The position numbers and the translations under genes are program-made. Under the pieces are notes generated by a model that was given only the letters and a program-made list of their open reading frames with translations, ran no database searches and was not told the origin of the DNA. Shown one piece after another: positions 6,057 through 6,838 of a DNA stretch of 6,838 nucleotides (its first letter is position 1; the number at the start of each line of letters is the position of its first letter). Source of the DNA: an uncultured Eubacteriales bacterium (GTDB lineage Bacteria; Bacillota_A; Clostridia; Oscillospirales; CAG-272); contig USTB01000044.1 of the NCBI GenBank assembly GCA_900557635.1, positions 1 through 6,838 on the forward strand. Reading direction: 5' to 3'.

Positions 6057-6091
6057 AGAAAACGAAGGTTGCACAACGATTGTTTCCTATT
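6054..6091. promoter_or_regulatory. Dyad-symmetric candidate TetR operator
   Basis: Outer arms AATAGAAAACGA (6054-6065) and TTGTTTCCTATT (6080-6091) are complementary at 10 of 12 positions. Nested inside, GTTG (6068-6071) and CAAC (6074-6077) are perfectly complementary and share the same centre (6072/6073). In total 14 of 19 position pairs match over 38 bp. The dyad covers the end of the -10 box and the predicted transcription start, where a repressor would block initiation. TetR proteins commonly bind such dyads and regulate themselves. Binding is inferred, and the length would suit two dimers. Confidence 0.55.
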
Positions 6092-6141
6092 CTTTTGACT
6101 TTTGTGTGCGATGCATGCTTTCACGGGAAAGGAGTGCGGAA

Positions 6142-6708
6142 ATGCCGCCGAAATTTTTATTTACAAGGGAAGAGATGCTGCAAGCCGCCCTGCGAGTCAC
6201 CAAGAGATCGGGACTGTCGGGGCTGACGGCAAGGGCACTGGCTTCCGAATTGGACTGCTCGGTTAAGCCTATTTTCGGGTTGTTCCGAAACATGGAGGAG
6301 CTTCACGCCGAGGTGCTCTCAGCCGCCGACACTCTGTATCGGAGCTATCTGGAAGCCGACATGCAAAGCGGCAAGTACCCGCCCTACAAGGCAAGCGGCA
6401 TGGCGTATATCCGCTTTGCGCGGGAGGAAAAGGAGCTATTCCGTCTGCTCTTTATGCGGGACAGAAGTCATGAGGCGATTCCCGAGGATCGGGAGTCGAT
6501 CCGTCCGCTCCTGACCCTGCTTCAGAAGAATCTGGGCATTGACGAGGATGCGGCGTATCTGTTTCACCTGGAAATGTGGGTGTATGTGCACGGCATTGCC
6601 ACGATGATCGCCACGTCGTACCTGAACTGGGACGAGGACTTTGTCAGCCGTGTCCTGACCGATGCATACACCGGCATGACCATGCGTTATACGAAAGGAA
6701 AAAATTGA
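6142..6708 (+). CDS. TetR/AcrR-family transcriptional regulator
   Basis: A 188-residue DNA-binding regulator, probably a ligand-released repressor of itself and the downstream ABC transporter. The N-terminal TetR domain covers about residues 8-55: helix 1 around [13 protein letters not shown], then the helix-turn-helix with [13 protein letters not shown] (28-40) and recognition helix [14 protein letters not shown] (41-54). The C-terminal ligand/dimerisation part contains [17 protein letters not shown] (89-105) and [16 protein letters not shown] (150-165), resembling the WHG-type (TetR_C_33-like) domains. The length is typical. The start is fixed by GGAAAGGAG (6126-6134), 7 bases before the ATG; the open frame continues upstream through the promoter but is not coding there. 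It is followed after 4 bases by an ABC ATPase gene, the usual repressor-plus-efflux-pump layout. The inducer cannot be read from the sequence. Confidence 0.93.
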   Translation: MPPKFLFTREEMLQAALRVTKRSGLSGLTARALASELDCSVKPIFGLFRNMEELHAEVLSAADTLYRSYLEADMQSGKYPPYKASGMAYIRFAREEKELFRLLFMRDRSHEAIPEDRESIRPLLTLLQKNLGIDEDAAYLFHLEMWVYVHGIATMIATSYLNWDEDFVSRVLTDAYTGMTMRYTKGKN

Positions 6709-6712
6709 AGCG

Positions 6713-6838
6713 ATGCTTGCCATTGAAACCAAGGGACTACGAAAGGTATATAGGGATACGGTCGCCGTGGCGGGACTGGATCTGCGCGTGGAGCAGGGGG
6801 AGCTGTTCTCCCTTTTGGGCGTGAACGGTGCGGGAAAG
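6713..6838 (+). CDS. ABC transporter ATPase, N-terminal part (cut by window end)
   Basis: The first 42 residues of an ABC ATPase are present; the reading frame is still open at the last base. [23 protein letters not shown] is the usual first beta-strand region with the aromatic A-loop residue (Y13), and LLGVNGAGK (34-42) is the start of Walker A. The pattern [16 protein letters not shown] with LGVNGAGK is typical of drug or antibiotic ABC-2 exporters (CcmA/DrrA-like), though so short a piece cannot prove it. The ATG lies 4 bases after the tetR stop, with AAAGGAA (6694-6700) as a rather distant ribosome-binding site, so translation is probably coupled. A membrane subunit would be expected downstream, outside the window. 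Confidence 0.9.
   Translation, partial: MLAIETKGLRKVYRDTVAVAGLDLRVEQGELFSLLGVNGAGK

Noticed and set aside
5803..6141. N-terminal extension of the TetR protein to 301 residues
   Set aside because: The extension covers both divergent promoters and part of the T-box. The ATG at 6142 has an ideal ribosome-binding site and gives a normal-length TetR protein.

Overview
The window looks like the chromosome of a moderately GC-rich Bacillota, most likely a clostridial gut-type organism. The signs are a T-box riboswitch with a Rho-independent attenuator, strong Shine-Dalgarno sequences, housekeeping-sigma promoters with consensus or near-consensus hexamers and 17-bp spacers, a lipoprotein-type solute-binding protein and tightly packed operons. 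Genus cannot be decided from the sequence.

Layout. (1) Positions 3-2611, plus strand: a single-gene unit with its own promoter, encoding a cytoplasmic glycoside hydrolase family 38 alpha-mannosidase, closed by a strong hairpin terminator. (2) Positions 2647-5963, minus strand: a three-gene ABC importer operon, transcribed in the order lipoprotein, BPD_transp_2-type permease, ATPase. The set matches the 'uncharacterised' COG2984/COG4120/COG1101 importer whose T-box-linked members have been proposed as tryptophan transporters (trpXYZ). (3) Positions 5522-6141: a 620-base intergenic region packed with regulatory DNA. On the minus strand it holds a consensus promoter with an AT-rich UP-like element and a roughly 300-nt T-box leader. 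Its K-turn, loop-E/specifier loop, AG bulge, T-box bulge, antiterminator and terminator can all be assigned by eye. The specifier triplet is UGG (Trp). A short Trp-containing ORF with its own ribosome-binding site follows the attenuator. On the plus strand the region holds a second consensus promoter overlapped by a 38-bp dyad. (4) Positions 6142-6838, plus strand: a TetR-family repressor followed four bases later by the start of an ABC-transporter ATPase gene cut by the window edge. This is the usual arrangement of a self-regulated efflux cassette.

How it works together. The importer operon is probably read from a very strong promoter and held back by the T-box until uncharged tRNA-Trp accumulates, so it is best read as a tryptophan (or close precursor) uptake system. 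The TetR/ABC unit diverges from it and probably controls itself through the dyad at its transcription start. The mannosidase shows no functional link to either. No mobile elements, CRISPR arrays, tRNA or rRNA genes were seen.
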